A stretch of 64,000 nt of DNA from Tyto alba (GCF_018691265.1 NW_024881296.1:8525427-8589426), one strand, 5' to 3'; counted from the stretch's first letter, positions 36,801 through 50,853 are shown. Translations and numbers: made by a program. The notes: generated by a model from the sequence alone, not told the origin.

Positions 36801-39526
36801 TCAACTTTAATGGGAAAATTGCATTTTCAATGGTTTCTTTGCAAGGAAATGGATTAGAAACCTGTTTCGAAAGGACAAGTGGGATCATTTTACACATTTC
36901 TTTTTCTTCTAACTAGAGGAGCTGTGTGGAGGCATGTCTTGCAAGCGTGCAGCATCTGGCTCTGATAACAACTCTGAGCACCCACAGAATTTGCCACTTT
37001 TGGTACATGTACAATATGGTACATTTAACACAACAGGACACATCAAATGTAAAGCAGGATATATTCATTTCAGAGCAGAATGGGTAGGTTGAGATGAGTT
37101 AAATGAAGTTATGATTCTACCCATGTTACATTTTAATTGTTTGCTATGCTTTGAATATAAAAGGAGACCTAGCTTACCCAACATTTATATAATATTCTCC
37201 CTCATTAAGAATTTATTAACAGTGTCATCGACACAGGAATTACAAGAAGGAGGAGCAGGGGGAAAACCCAAGTCCATTTAAAACCACTAATTAGCTGGGC
37301 GATCTGGTTATACATTCACAGCTGTTGCCTTTTTGGGGTTTCAGTGATCAGCTGTGGAAACAAATGGACACTGGAACATAGAAAAAGGAGGAACAAAATC
37401 CTCAAAGGTGGAAAAATTCCATGAAGGTATGGAGTACATAAATGCACACAATCAAAACTGTGTGCAGTTTTCCTGAGGAGCATTTAAAGCATTGAAAATG
37501 TCTCCTGCTGCTACATGATTTACTTCCCTGACAAAGAACACTGAGTGCTTTCCTGAATCACGGCCATATGGGGTTTTACTGCATACTGCAACTCTTTGTT
37601 TCATTTACAATTACCCGATAGGATTTGCAGCTTTGGCCTCTGTTCCCCCTGAAGGCAGTGGGAGCCATGTTATTGATTTCAAGGAGATGGAAGTGTCAGC
37701 AGCTTTTCCATCCACAGCAAGCACATACATGCAAGAACATGCCACCTTAGGCTCCAGTTACTCAGATAAAAGTTACATGCAGAGGAAAATAATACATCTT
37801 TGACTACTCCTTACTTCCTGCTCCCAGTGAAAACAGCTACTAATGACATTGACTGCAATTTCCCTTTTGGTCTTAAGACATCAGCTGATATGCCATTACT
37901 GCCTCTACAGAGAACAGGGTGCTGTTACAGGTCCTGTGCTACTGCCTCGATTGGGAGGACTTTTTAATCAAGAAAGTTTCAATTCTGAGGTCCTCTGAAG
38001 GACAATGAACTTCATTTTCACTTGAACAGAGGGTGACTGATTCAATTCCTTTGTCCACTGTGGCTGAGGAAAAGTGGTAACTTCAGCCAAAAGACAACAT
38101 CCAGATAGTGTAAATCATGCAATGCTGATAACATATGCTGCTTTTAATGTCATTTAAAAAGTGGCCTGCTCATGCTATACTGGCATTTGTGTCTTAGTTG
38201 GTGCGGGACGAAGGTCCTCATAGATTGCTTCATGTCTGTTTCAGAGGGAACATGAGTCACTATAAGATCCGAGTCTATCTTCCTTGTCTTCAGATGATCA
38301 CAGTTTCCAGGAAAACTTTTTCTTGCCATCCCTTAGTAGTAACTGGAGATCAACCACTGAAAAATTCTGAAATCCCATATCTTCATGCAAGACCATACAG
38401 GTGGTGAGTCACATCTGCTCCAAGCTTCTCTAACTAATGAGCAGGGTAGAATACAGTAAACATTTTAGAAAGTAAAATAAGTTCCAAAATCACAGCCCTA
38501 ACCACTGACCTAACCTCCGTGACAACTGCCACAGGGAAGACGTGTCCACTCATTCCTCATTCATCATGGAGAAGACAGAAAGAACTGTTTTGGGATTCAA
38601 AAGAACAATGTTTTGTCCCCAAAGTTAGGAACTCTGGCTTTTAAAAGCAAGCTTGTGAAAGAGTTTGACATTTACTGATATTATCAAATTTGTTCTACAC
38701 TAACAACAGAGGCTTAGAGAGTTTGTCAATCTGTGGGGGTTTTTTAAACTCTTGGTTGTAAACTACTCATTCTACAGGCTGACAAATATTTAAGTAGTAG
38801 TTTTTAATATAAAAACTTTCGTAATTATTTTTGGAATGAAAGTATAAGAGCTGAGTATAACATTTGATTTCTTTTCAGAGAACAGAAATACTTGTGAGCA
38901 GTATTATACATTCTGTTCTTGAGAGATTTAGCATCCCTGTCTGAACACAATTAAATATTTGTCTTTGATCTCTTTTACTTTCTGTTGCTCTGTGGGTAAC
39001 AGTGTTGGGTGTCTTCATTGATACTACATGAAGTCTGCAAGTTTGTTTTTGCAAAACAGAAACCACCTAATTAGGTTTTTGCTGCCTTTCATAGTTGTTT
39101 GGAGTTTTCAATTCTGAATTTTCAATTTAGTTGAAATCAAACACCCTGTGATACATTTATTCTGTACAGGCAAAAGCCATAGACTGGCTCCCTGTAGATG
39201 ACTGTCCTGATCCTGAGACTGTCTAGAGCAACTGCCTCATGTCCAGTCCCATTATTTTTTGTTATTAGTAGAGAGGAAGGAGACCTACATTTCATTCAAA
39301 AGGGAAACAAACTAATCTAAATGCTTCATAAACTGTTGCTACTTTCTGTCGTGAAGAACTCAAGGTTATTACAGTTGTTTCATGTGCTCTGATAGAACTG
39401 TTTATGTTGGTACCATGCTTCTGTTATAAACTCAGCAGATTTTAGGGTTTGTTTTACAAACACATTTACTTCCAATTGACAGCCTGGTCCATGAAATAGG
39501 ATATTCTGCAGGTATAACTTCAAAAG

Positions 39527-39543
39527 AAAAAAAAAAAAAAAAA
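39527..39543 (+). repeat. A17 homopolymer
   Basis: Seventeen A on the + strand. No retroposed body was recognised upstream. Confidence 0.75.
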
Positions 39544-40165
39544 GCAAGAAAAGGTAGCATTTTGCACTCAAACAAACAAAAAAGTATGCACTAACTGGTG
39601 TGAGAAATTTTGTCATTTAAAAATCAATTAGTTGTTCAAAGTAAAAAAGGATAACATCTATTTACAAGAGGGGTTAAAATTCTTTGGGACATTGAAGAAA
39701 AGAAATCAGACACATTTTGTCAAGAAGGTTGGCTCCTGATTTTGCTCAGTAACTTCTTGCCAGCGGAGGTGCTATAGGACTGTTAAATGTAATTGCGCAA
39801 GCAGGGCCACTGATAAATCATGCTGTACTTTAATGTGTTAGACTGAACTTTCACAGCTTATTGGGTCAATAATATGGGAACCCTGCCTGGGTCATCTGAA
39901 ACCATGGTGGCCAAGGAGTCCACAGAAGTTGCTCAGGCAGGCAGTTAATCTTGCCATCTAAGTCAAAACCCCTGAAGGTTTTAATCTAGACCTGGCTAAC
40001 AACAGCAGCTTGGAGTGAACTACTAACTGAGGTCCCAAGGAGGAAGAATAAAGCAGAAACAAAGACAAAGACCCTGCTAAGATACTGAGAGGAAATCTAG
40101 GCAGTAGGAAAGCCATTTTGAAGTATAAAATTTTCTGTTCATTAAACCTTCACTACAGTAAACAT

Positions 40166-40202
40166 TTTAATATATCCCCTTGAACAATTTAATATATCCC
40201 CT
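40166..40202 (+). repeat. Two copies of a 15-bp unit, period 22
   Basis: TTTAATATATCCCCT occurs exactly at 40,166-40,180 and at 40,188-40,202. Confidence 0.8.
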
Positions 40203-42923
40203 AACAAGGAGGAATAACATCGTAGTATTTTAGTGAAAAAAAGAAGATAATCACAAATCAGTTTTCAGTGAATGAAGCAATAAACACCAGCTCTAGAGCT
40301 GCAAGCCTGTAATGGTGCAACCTCTCCTGGAGATTGCTATATTATACAGTATAAAGGAAAAAAATGAAACAAGGATGAAAGAGTGAGCACAAGATTTTAT
40401 CAATCAGAGTTTCTAGAAGATGGTTGATGAGATATGATGACCTTTGACTGTGAATTTTTCCTTTAAGCCCAGTATGAGTAATGGGCACAATTCTGCTTTT
40501 CTGTGTGCCAGCTAAACAGGAAGTCATTCACTTCATTTCACTTGGGCAGAGAGCGGGAGCTGATCAAATGTGAGTCCCTGTGTTTGCTTGCTGCTGTCAG
40601 CCCCAGAAGGGAAGTCTCTTAGATGCTGAACAATCTGGAGCTTCTGAAGAGCCACCATTTAGAGTCCAATCACACAAACAGTTGAATCAGCTGTAGCAGG
40701 GAGAGAGAGAGGAATATTTTAAGACAGATTTGTCATCACATGTTTGTAACGTGAGGGTACAATCTTAGCTACTCTGCAGTGTAATTCTGTGCAGCTCTAG
40801 AGTCTTACTGTGTTGACACTCACACTTGACAAGCTAACTCAAGATGAGCTTGCTTGGATAGCAGTTTATTTGAATTAGTGCTGCAATGAAAGCAAGCACT
40901 CCAGTGTTATCAGTGAGCTTTCATTCTTCAGCATGGAGTACACTGTGAGGAGTACATCTATTTTATTAAAGCTTAAGACTCCTTCTTCTCTTCCTGTATT
41001 CCATGGGAAGTATTTGCTTTGTCTGCAGGCCTTGGACTCCACTTTTATTTACCGTGGGCTACCAACTCTTCAGATTTTACTTATTGCAGAAGAGATGATA
41101 CTATTAAAAGTGTTATGCCTAACAGCCTGAGCAATGATAAATCAAATAACAAAGACCTCAGAAAAAAACCCTGGTTAAATACTCATGGTAGCTTATACTA
41201 TTAAACTAATGAACATGGACTGATCACTACCAATGCAGTTATGTAGTTACAACATTTAAGGAAGTAGAATAATAACCTGATTCCTATAATCACTCAATTT
41301 CCATTATGTATGAAGTGACTAAAGTTTTATACTCCTGCTTTATAAAAGAATCTCTTTGCAAGATGTACTGGAACTAAAAATATTGTACATGTAGTTACAA
41401 AAGAGGAAAGTATCATGATATATGACCTATGGCACCATATGTAACTTGTCATGCATTAGGCGAACATGACCTGCACCTAAAATGAATAGCTTCTATGCAT
41501 GACTCGTGTGTGAACAGCAATTGAAATCATCATGCAGACTGCCTCAATATACATGAAATCCACCACATGCTCCTAAGAGTTGCCTTCTGTCTCCTCTCAA
41601 CCAGACAAATGTTAGGCCATTAGAAATCAGTGTTTCTCTATTCTGGTGAAAGCACACAAGGGCCATGGTTCAAGTGAAAAACAGGAGAAAGCTTCTTCAA
41701 GCTTTCTACCATATGTTACAACACAGACAGAAAAAGAATCACAAATGCTGAGAAAATATGAACGAAGAATTGAAATGCTGAGAAGATGATGCTTTCGCAT
41801 GTGTGATATGTTATACCTGTAAACATAGCTCCAGAGTATTACTTAGGTGGAGTTCTGTGAGAAAGTGTAGCGAAGCTGGAGAGGAAGTCTGGAGGGTCTG
41901 AACAGGTCACAGGGGCTAAAGAGACCATTATTTGTCTGGTCTTAGGTAGGGGTGCCCAAATTGAGAAGTACAGTGCTCTGTCCCTGGTTGGATTCAGTAG
42001 GTCTTTTAACTCATACAACAGAGACAGTCAATCTGTGAGCATGACATGGAAGGGCACCTTCCAGGCACTTCAGGTTTCTGCATGCCAAAGTTCTTGCTGT
42101 ACTCTTCAGCAGTAGCAGTTCTGCCGGCTGACAGTCAGACTGCTTTCAGTTACCCATGAGACACGTGTGCAGAAACAGGTAGGTTGCAAAGGTCTCAGCT
42201 GCATTTGTTCCCCCTGCAAGAGCCACAAGAAACTTAACAATTTGGCAGGTGGATCTTTACATGCCTTAATTACTGCTTAGATGTTGGATAAAATAAGTAC
42301 TCTTCAGCAAGGAAAGAAATGGCGCTTTTGTGATTTTTTTTCATACAGAGCATGGCTCACTTGTCCTTGCTGAAGTTGGGTACTGAAGTCCTTTTACAAA
42401 TGCAGTGTCAAAAGACAGCAAAAGAAAGGACGAGCAGTGTAATGTCTCCTGCAGAGAGGAAAGCCGCAGCAGAGCTCCGCTCAAGGGCTACCAAGGGTCT
42501 GCTCTGCTGGCAAGCAACAGGTCTCCAACAGCTCAGTAGAGCTTATTGTGTAATTTTCTTCTGGCCATCATGTTTCTGTACTATGCACATCTGCACGTTA
42601 ACCACTAACTCATTTTGTGTCACTGAACAGGAACAAGTGGATAACAACCTTCTTTTTCACTCTTTATTTCTACTAATGGGAATGCTGGCTTGGACTGTGA
42701 GGGAGCCAGCTTTTTTTTCAGTCACAAGAGGAAGCAGGAGAAACAGTCTTACACTCTAAAGCAGGAACAAGGAACATATATATAGCCAACCTCTACCACC
42801 CACTATAAGTAAACTGTGCCTTGAGATAAGAGCGTATTTCTGAAGAAATCCCCCACGACCATTTTTGAAACGAGAGGGGTGAGTTCAGAAAGTGTAACTC
42901 TTTTCCTCCTCTCTCTGTTTGCC

Positions 42924-42946
42924 CAGTGGTGTGTATAACACCACTG
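42924..42946. repeat. Perfect 9-bp hairpin
   Basis: CAGTGGTGT pairs exactly with ACACCACTG across the loop GTATA. The stem does not extend further, so it is not a microRNA precursor. Confidence 0.7.
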
Positions 42947-43036
42947 ACATTTCCTGACTATCTGCAAGTAGATTTGCATGTGGAGCATTTTTTAAATTGA
43001 GGTTTCAGATGAGTATCATAGGAAATGTAATTTTTT

Positions 43037-43069
43037 AGATCTGAAGCAATAAACCAGATTTGAAGCAAT
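43037..43069 (+). repeat. Two near-identical 14-bp units, period 19
   Basis: AGATCTGAAGCAAT at 43,037-43,050 and AGATTTGAAGCAAT at 43,056-43,069 differ by one base. Confidence 0.7.
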
Positions 43070-43303
43070 GTATGAGAAATCCCGAAACTTCAGTAATTGG
43101 CAAAACATGGTACTACTCAAGAAGGAAGTATTCCCATGAGGTACCAAGACCAATTTGTAATAGATGAAGGGAAGAACCTGATGCAATTCAGTACATCATT
43201 ATCATGTATACAATATACCTGACAGCATATATGCACATAGACATGTCTTATGTATTGTTCAAAACCAATCTTTTCTGTTCAATTTCCTTGGTTTCCCTAA
43301 GAA

Positions 43304-43319
43304 AAATAAATAAATAAAT
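43304..43319 (+). repeat. (AAAT)4 microsatellite
   Basis: Four tandem AAAT units. Confidence 0.75.
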
Positions 43320-46300
43320 GTGATACTTGTTGCAAACTCCATTTCTAAATAGTTCTAGACAGTAAAAATAATCCAAAGCCAATAAAAACAGCTAACTGTT
43401 TCAATCCCCCCAAATAATAAGCAATTTATTAATATTTTGGAGAGTAAAGGTAAAAGTTATCTGATTTCTTTTAAATATTAGAAGTACATCAGATTCTGTT
43501 AAGATTTCTCTTTCTAAAGCTGATGGTGACTTAAATCTTGAATTTTTTCATCACATCTCACAGTTTATTAGAGACATACAAATAGTTTTTCCTCTTCTTT
43601 CATCATCAGCATGACAGTGGGCTGAAACATGAACGGTCCGTGCTCTTAGCTGCCATGGAGGAGGTTGTAAACAGAGGGGAGGAAGCTGTTGTCAGCAGCT
43701 GGCCTGACCAGAGGAGAAAGATCATGAGTCATGGAGTCTGTTGATTTGGATATTAAGCTTATATTCTTGACAAGAAGGATTCTCCTCTAATCTTTGCCCC
43801 AGGAGGAAAACTAAAACATGAGCCTGATGGAGTGTGAGCAGTGAGAGACTTCATGGTGCAAGTGGTTGTTTTAAGCAGAAAAGAAACTGTATGAAAGTGG
43901 TTTCTCACAATGAACATTCCATTAAACTAGAACTCGCTTTTCGGTGCTCAGTACCACAGCGAGTTTTAGTTTGATACCTCCATTCACTTTCAGAAACTTA
44001 AAAGATTTACATTTTCACTCTTGCATTCCACATCTTGACCAACAGCTGCTTTTGGACTGGAAGTTCCACAGTTTCATTCTCACTAATAATTACAAGCTCA
44101 ATAAATTATCTACAACACCACAGTTTAGAAGGCAGAATAGAAGAGCTTTCTGATCCTTGCCAGGTGGTAGGAATAAAAATATTCTGAGTTCTTCTTTCTA
44201 AGATCTTGCTATCATTTTGGCCTGGGGGTCAGTGGCTCCAGCAGACAAAGCCAGAACGAGGGGAACCCTCAACCATCCAGACTAAGAGGTGCTGAAATTT
44301 ATCACCCTTTCAAGAATTTTACTGGAAAAGAAACAATTAGAATAAGACAGCAAAAAGGAAATGATAATGGCAAGTCTCTTCAGAAATAATCAGCAACTGT
44401 ATCTGTAGACTGCCTAGAGATATAGATCTTTACAGGATGTACCCTACTTTCATGCTTCAGAGGTACAAAAGAGATTGCTATGTAATTTACCTTCTGTCAG
44501 CTCTTAGGATGAGATCTTAATAACAGGAGTCATTTTACTTCTACACAGAGAGGAAATATCTGGTGGTACTTTCACAACTGTTGAAGGTTTTCCAGTACCC
44601 CAAAGTATGCATTTAGGCTCCTGCCCTCTACCACAGGATGACTTCAGAAAGGTTGTGTTGTGGGTGAACAGACTTTTACTGTAGTGCCCTTGAAATCAAT
44701 GTTAGCATTTCCATTTTTCTCTCATCCCCTCCAAGATGATTGTTTTAAAAATAAATGCTAAAATGTGAAAAGGTCAAAAAGCCCCATGCTTTAGGGAATA
44801 AACCAATCGCAGTTCCCAACACTTAAGAGAGAAGATTATAATAGAAATGGGTTACGCCACATCTAACTACTGCTGCTTTGTCATGTACAGCCCCCACTGT
44901 CAGGGATGGAACGACAGAATAAAGGTGTGATGGGACTGGACTTGGTGCAGCATCTCTCAGGAAAGGCTTTGCATGTGTATGGAGTACTGTTTCACTAACA
45001 ACTGGTGTAAATCAGTGTCAATGACACCATACAGCCATAAATGATGTCCATCAGGCTGCCTGCTTTTCTGCAGACACACCATCTGTTTCAGTCGAGGGTG
45101 CTGGAGGCTTGAGTCAAAGCCCATTGAAGTTACTGGAAAGATTCCCATGAATCTTTGACTCTGTGACTCATCTGTAGCTTATACAATGCACGAAATGTCA
45201 GGCTCACAAACTGCACTGTGCCAGCATGACAGCTAAGGCTTAAACAAAACACAGAGCAGCAGTCAGCTCTCTCACACCAACATATGCCAGGATTTGATCT
45301 GCTGAAACTATTGCAGCTGCAGTAATGTATAGCAGGAGTAGGCAAGAGGAGGAGAAAACTCTGAACTAATACCTTTTACTGGGATGACTTCAGGAGACAA
45401 GGGGACTCTCTCAGAGCCAGAGGAACCAGTTCTGTTTTCATACCTCTGGGGTGATACTATCATCAGCAGGGCTGATGTGCCTAAAAGGAAAAACATGGGC
45501 CTTGATGCCTGAGGAAATGAAACACCACGGGGGATGTGGGAGGAAAGAGTCTCTCAGAGAACATTAAGAGTAGGCAGAATTCAATGGCAGTGAGTAAAAT
45601 GGGAGGATGACATAAAAATAGCCAGCTATATCTACGGATTCAAGTTGCCTTCCTTAAGTAAAGATGACAGTGTTTTTCTTTCCCATGATTATATAAAGGG
45701 ACCCAGTTCCCTGCATGGAGCTCCCACTGAAGTCAGTGTGAGTCACTTGTGCAGGCTGCTGGGAAGTACATTCCCAGGAGAGCTAATTATTGCATATATT
45801 ATAATGAGCTTGCAGAAGAGGTTCTATAAACACCTGCTACTGTTTCATTATCTCCAGTTCAGGAAATAGAATAACCGTCAGCCTAAATGACATAGTTTGG
45901 TATTTTCCACTAATTCTAAAAATAAAAAAGTGAAGGGCAAGTCCTGAAAACACCTTCAGTTTCAAAGTTATTTTCAGGTAAAATGTGTATTTTTGGAAGT
46001 ATACTAATTTTATCTCCATTTCCCCATAGGAACATGCAGTAGGTAGGACGTCTTCTCTCACTTTATGGACAAGAAGAAGAAGAGAGAACCAAAAGGCCCC
46101 CAAGTGCCTGGTTTCACTCTTGGACTTGCAAAAAACAAACCACTCCACCAGTACTAATTGTTCAGCAGAAATCAGTTGAGAAATATAAAATTTGATTGTA
46201 TAAAACCAGCAGAACAGAAAGGAGGTTTTATTAAGGATAATGCTTATGTGTTGCACTCCATAGAATAAAAAGTCTTTTGGCCTAAAATTGAACATGTCTG

Positions 46301-48544
46301 GATAAACAAGCTTATGAATACAACCTGTCCTGTCTGCAAAGACTTATTTATATTTTTATTTCTATTTATGGACCTTTAAGGCACAAGCCTGCTTGTGATT
46401 TAATTAAGATCTTTTACTGATCAAGTACTGAACATGAGCCTCATACATGTCAGCTGAGATGTCTGTCCCAGCATTAGCAACAGTAGAAGCTCTATGACAA
46501 TTAAGAGCATTTAGCTCTTTCCTCAAGGAACTACAGTGAAGGGCAGCAACTCTTCTCTTGTTCTGCACTTTCTCCTTCTGCGAAGCAGGGACATAGAATG
46601 GACACAAGAAGTTTGTTTTTACCTTCTTATCCCAGGAGAAAGATGGAGAGGCTAGGGACAGGCAAAAGGAAGAGGACTTCAGAAATCAGGGAGATGGAAA
46701 ATGAGGGGGAAATCTCAAGAAGAACACCTAATCCCAAAACAAAACTACAGGATCGACAGCAGAATTTTTCTGGACTAGTAGTTATTTATGTGCCTCTTAC
46801 TGAAGAAATCCCTTCTCCTGAGGGACTTTCCTTGGGCGGATAAGCAAGAAGGTGCTCTGTGAAACTCCTTATCTCCATACGGTCTGCAACATACTGAGGT
46901 AATCACATCTCTCACTAGGTACAGCCTACAGAAAAATCTGGTTGTGATAAATACTTGAACTCATCTTCATTATACTGTATCGGACAATGGGAGATAAATA
47001 ATAAAGATTAAACAAAAAATTTGGAAACTAGTAGGGAATATGTGATTTTTCCCAGGCTGTCAATGTTTCTCTGAGTCTGTCATTTGTTCTGTGCAGACCT
47101 TCCTTTTATATACTTTCCTCAAAAAGTGTCAGAGGAAGATGCAGCTATATACCTGTCCTCTGTACAGTTTGCCTTTTAGGCAGTATAGCCTCACACATGC
47201 AAAGCAGTGTTCATTCAGCAAAGCAAGGTGACAGAACAGATTGACTGGCTCAGTATCTATGTTTTTAAAAACCAGGTTGATCTATTTAGTTGTCATGAGC
47301 TTCAGAATCTGGACGGTTTTATCTTTTTAACACTTCACTGACTTTTATAGAGTAGCAAAACAATTCAAGAAAGAAACACAGCAAAACTGGAACTTGGTAC
47401 ATAAATGGAACAGAAAATACAGTCAAGGACTAGAATGGCTGTGGATATCACCTTATACTGATGGTTGCTTTAGACAAAGCCACATTAACTTGAAAAAAAC
47501 ACTGAACTAAACGAAATACACTATTTGCATTTTGTTTTGTCCAAATGCTTTTTGGAGCCTTTCCTATATGTCTATATTCTTACTGTCCACTAGTGTAAGC
47601 GAGAGATTACTCCAGATAAATCAATGGATATTAACTGGAATAGGTGAAATGATAATTAAGTGCAAAACAGCAGTAGCTGTTTATACCCTTAGAGCATCTC
47701 TTACACAGGAACCTAAGGTGTCCTTCTAAATACCATTCATGGGCAAGAGTTCCACTCTATTTCCATTTTATCACAGGCTCAGAATCCAACAAATATAGAA
47801 AAGCATTTTCCCAATTCCAAGAAACTCACTGGTTAGAGTAGGTTTGGGTACAATTCAGATCCAGCTTTCTCCTTTAAATAACATTAGTCAGCCTAAAATG
47901 TCCTAATTTAAAAATATTTCAGAATGAATGCTTCATTCTGCACTGGGTAGCATGGATCTGAGACCCCTTGTTATATTTGTTACTGCTTACTCAATGCACG
48001 TGCCTCAAAATTACCTAGGAAAACGTTGGCATCAGACATTATCTGGCCAAACTGGAAGAACTCCAAGTCCTATCAAGCATATAGGACTGGCTGCACCTAG
48101 TATTTTATGACTGTATTTATAGAACAGGGTTATGGAAACATTTAATAAAGAAAAAAATACCCTCTTGTTATAGCTCGACAAATTCCGAAATTATAGAGCC
48201 TATACTCACACTGCTTGAAGGATTGTCTGACATGGCCTGTCTAAGGGAAGATGCTTGGAGCTGAATTTCCCCTTTAGTCCCAGTTCTTTTAATTTATTTT
48301 TTTAATTATTTTTCTATTTTTTTTGCTTCCAGCTTGCTTCCTCAGCAGAAGGGAGGTAATGACATAGGACACTCAGCTGAGCTGGGCTGCACTGTGCATG
48401 CTTGGGATGATGGGCCTAGTTGCCAAAAGCTTGCATGCCCTGCAGAAATCTCTCACAAAAGCCCTGTGCACGAATGCCACTGTGTGAGGCACTGCCTGGA
48501 TGAGGCTCTTCCAGAACAAAGCACATCATCATGGCCCCCCATGT

Positions 48545-48995
48545 TCAGGAAAAATGAATATATGTTAGAGGGGATACAGACAAAGATGCTGGGAATCTAA
48601 AACTATCTTATGAGAGAAGACTAAAATAGCTAAGCTTATTTTATTGAACAAAGTCTGGGAGGACATATAATAATTTTTGTGTAAAAACATTGGAAAGAAA
48701 TACAAAGAAAGGGAAAGAACTGTTTAAGCAACAGGATAATGCTGGTACAAAAACACATGGCTGTGAACCAGCCACGTAAAACTTTAGACTGGAGTTAGAC
48801 TATTATTTCTACGCATGAATAAAGCAATGTTCTGGAGCAGACTTCCAGGCAGAAACAGTGGCTGCAAGAGGCCTAATCGGTTTTAAGATGAAGCTTGACA
48901 AGTCTGATAAAGGGATAATAGGGCAAGGCTGCCTGCAACAGCAGACAACTGGACTCCCTGTTTTAGAAGATCCCTCCAAGCACTAAGCTCCCAGA
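48545..48995 (+). mobile_element. Old CR1-like LINE fragment, 3' portion
   Basis: The order of recognisable blocks follows the 3' untranslated part of an ancient amniote CR1-type LINE: 'gagagaagactaaaatagct' near 48,610, a run resembling 'gcctaacaaagtctgaggga' near 48,635, 'ggataatgctggtacaaa' near 48,735, 'tttagactggagttaga' near 48,785, 'ttctggagcagacttcc' near 48,830, 'ggttttaagatgaagcttga' near 48,880 and a 3' end like the CR1 'ggtccctccaa' motif near 48,970. The copy is 5'-truncated and heavily diverged, so it is old. Similarity is judged from memory of the family; subfamily not assigned. No coding capacity remains. Confidence 0.65.
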
Positions 48996-48999
48996 CAAA

Positions 49000-49800
49000 T
49001 GCGGCAGTAGTTTCTCACGCTATGAATACTTGCTGAACAGTATATTGAGTTCAATAAACTGTGCAGTGTTTGGCCTAGAAATGTATACTTAATTCAGGTA
49101 TTGCCTTAAAAATATTGCTATTTCAAAGTGCCATATATAAAAGTCCTTCGCATAGAGAAGAAAATTGAATGGCACAATTAGCGTTGAGACAGAATTATCT
49201 AATTATCTCAGATTTTCTCCATTTCTATCATCACTTATCTAAGAACAGATTTTAGATGATCTGTTATTGTAGTTTATCCTTCTGTTATTATTTTGCAAGG
49301 TGCTAGTAACAACCCTCATTATTTTGTGGCTTTAATACAAAACATTTAAAACTTTTTCTACAAAGGGGTCTAGTTATTCATTAATCGATAAAGCATGCTG
49401 TAATGCCCATAACTACTCCGTATGAAAGATCTTTTAAATCAGTGATAGAGTACTACCCTTGAAATATGTAACCTCTCCCTGAAACACGGGAGTGGAACAC
49501 CAGCTTGGCCAGCTATCCCAGTGTTGTTCAACCCCTGGCTCAAGGACCAGTGATGATCCTCCAGAAGAAAGAGGCATTTTCAAATTTTTATTTTTATTAA
49601 CTACATTCCCATTCAGTTGGCTTAGCTACTTCAACAGCCTTACAATCTCTGCCTGTTAAAGGAAGACAGCTGAAAATCTTTGGAGACTTGAAAAGCCAAC
49701 GTGATCTAAGGTGATGCAGTATTCATTAAAACAGCTACCTGAGAGGTGCTTTGGTCAGTCCTGAACAGGCACCACAATTCCTCTCCAAAGGAAGATTTTG
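49000..49800. other. AT-rich noncoding stretch, possible conserved element
   Basis: Positions about 49,090-49,440 are AT-rich, largely free of simple repeats and full of TAAT/ATTA cores, for example around the ATTAATCGAT near 49,380. That texture is typical of conserved noncoding enhancers near developmental genes. This is impression only; no gene is seen. Confidence 0.2.
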
Positions 49801-49802
49801 GA

Positions 49803-49823
49803 TTTTTTTTTTTTTTTTTTTTT
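49803..49823 (-). repeat. T21 homopolymer
   Basis: Twenty-one T on the + strand, followed by CCTTAG, so the run also forms a strong polypyrimidine tract in front of an AG at 49,828-49,829. No exon follows convincingly. Confidence 0.8.
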
Positions 49824-50853
49824 CCTTAGAACTGGAACAAACAGTTGGAGATAGGAGGTTTAGAGTGTGAAAAATATCTTTTGCAAAGATTCAATGTTAA
49901 GAGTTACAGATCTGGACCTTCTCCCACAGTCCATTCCAGTGGCTCCGCTGTGCTCTGGGGTGGCCAGTGGCCGGGTACTCCCCACTTGACCAAGACTGTG
50001 GGGCGTGTTGGTAGCCCAAGACACTGCCTGCCACAGCAGCGGGTCCCAGCAGCTGGCAGGCAGATGGTCTGACGGACAAGCCTGAGAGTGCACCAGAAGA
50101 AAAATCAACCTGTTGGGGTTTGTTGCATATTTACTGGAAGTAACATTTTCACAACAGGTTGCTTTGCTGGAACCTGGCTTCCGTGGGGAACTATTTAATG
50201 AGAAGATCACTGACTAACCCCAATATTACCACTGGCTGTTGCCAGTACAGAGCAGAAAGAAGGTTATTTCACAGGTCTGAGCTTCTCTCGGCCTGCACTG
50301 TTTGAGTCCCTCAAATTGAACCTTAACATTGGCTTTCATAATGCCTTTGTTCAAGAAAAATGACAGCAACTGCTGTGATATATATTACTGACAGAAATGA
50401 ACTTTATTTCAGTGCAGTTTTGGGGGAGATTTGCTGTGAAGCATAGTACTGTCTAGGGACCCATAAAGACTCCATAGGGCCTAGATGCCTTAATGCAGTC
50501 ATCTCAGTAGCATGATAGCAGCTAAGAGCTCTAAGATAATTTAATAAAAAGATAGGAGCTTCCTTAGAATGGCTGCTTCTAGTAACCCAGAAAGTCAGTT
50601 TGGCACAGTGCCATCCCAAGGGGTAGGCCTCACTATGTTTGGCCAGATTATGGCTTGTCTCTGTTCTGCTCTTTTATTTTTAATGGGAGGAAAAGGGGTC
50701 CACTCCCCAAACTGGTTGCTCATCTCTGTTGCTCCATTTTCTACCAACACTTTACTTTCTGAACCTTCTGTACTCTCCGGTGCTACCATTAAAATCCCCA
50801 ATCACCACAAGCTTTGCAGACATCTTGCAAAGTTACATCCCTTTGTATTCTAG

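Larger units (their letters stand above)
28880..48540. other. Long noncoding stretch
   Basis: No recognisable gene, RNA or young transposable element. Small features are near-tandem duplications with periods of 19-22 bp at 30,850-30,885, 40,166-40,202 and 43,037-43,069, an A17 run at 39,527-39,543, an (AAAT)4 run at 43,304-43,319, a 9-bp hairpin at 42,924-42,946, and scattered sequence resembling an ancient repeat (37,645-37,687, 45,118-45,141, 45,720-45,746). A 152-codon frame on the - strand at 45,837-46,295 is long for its AT-rich setting but has no recognisable content. Confidence 0.4.

Noticed and set aside
45837..46295. 152-codon frame on the - strand
   Set aside because: Long for AT-rich DNA but low in distinctive content, Phe/Leu/Ile-rich as expected from T-rich sequence, with no splice or promoter context.
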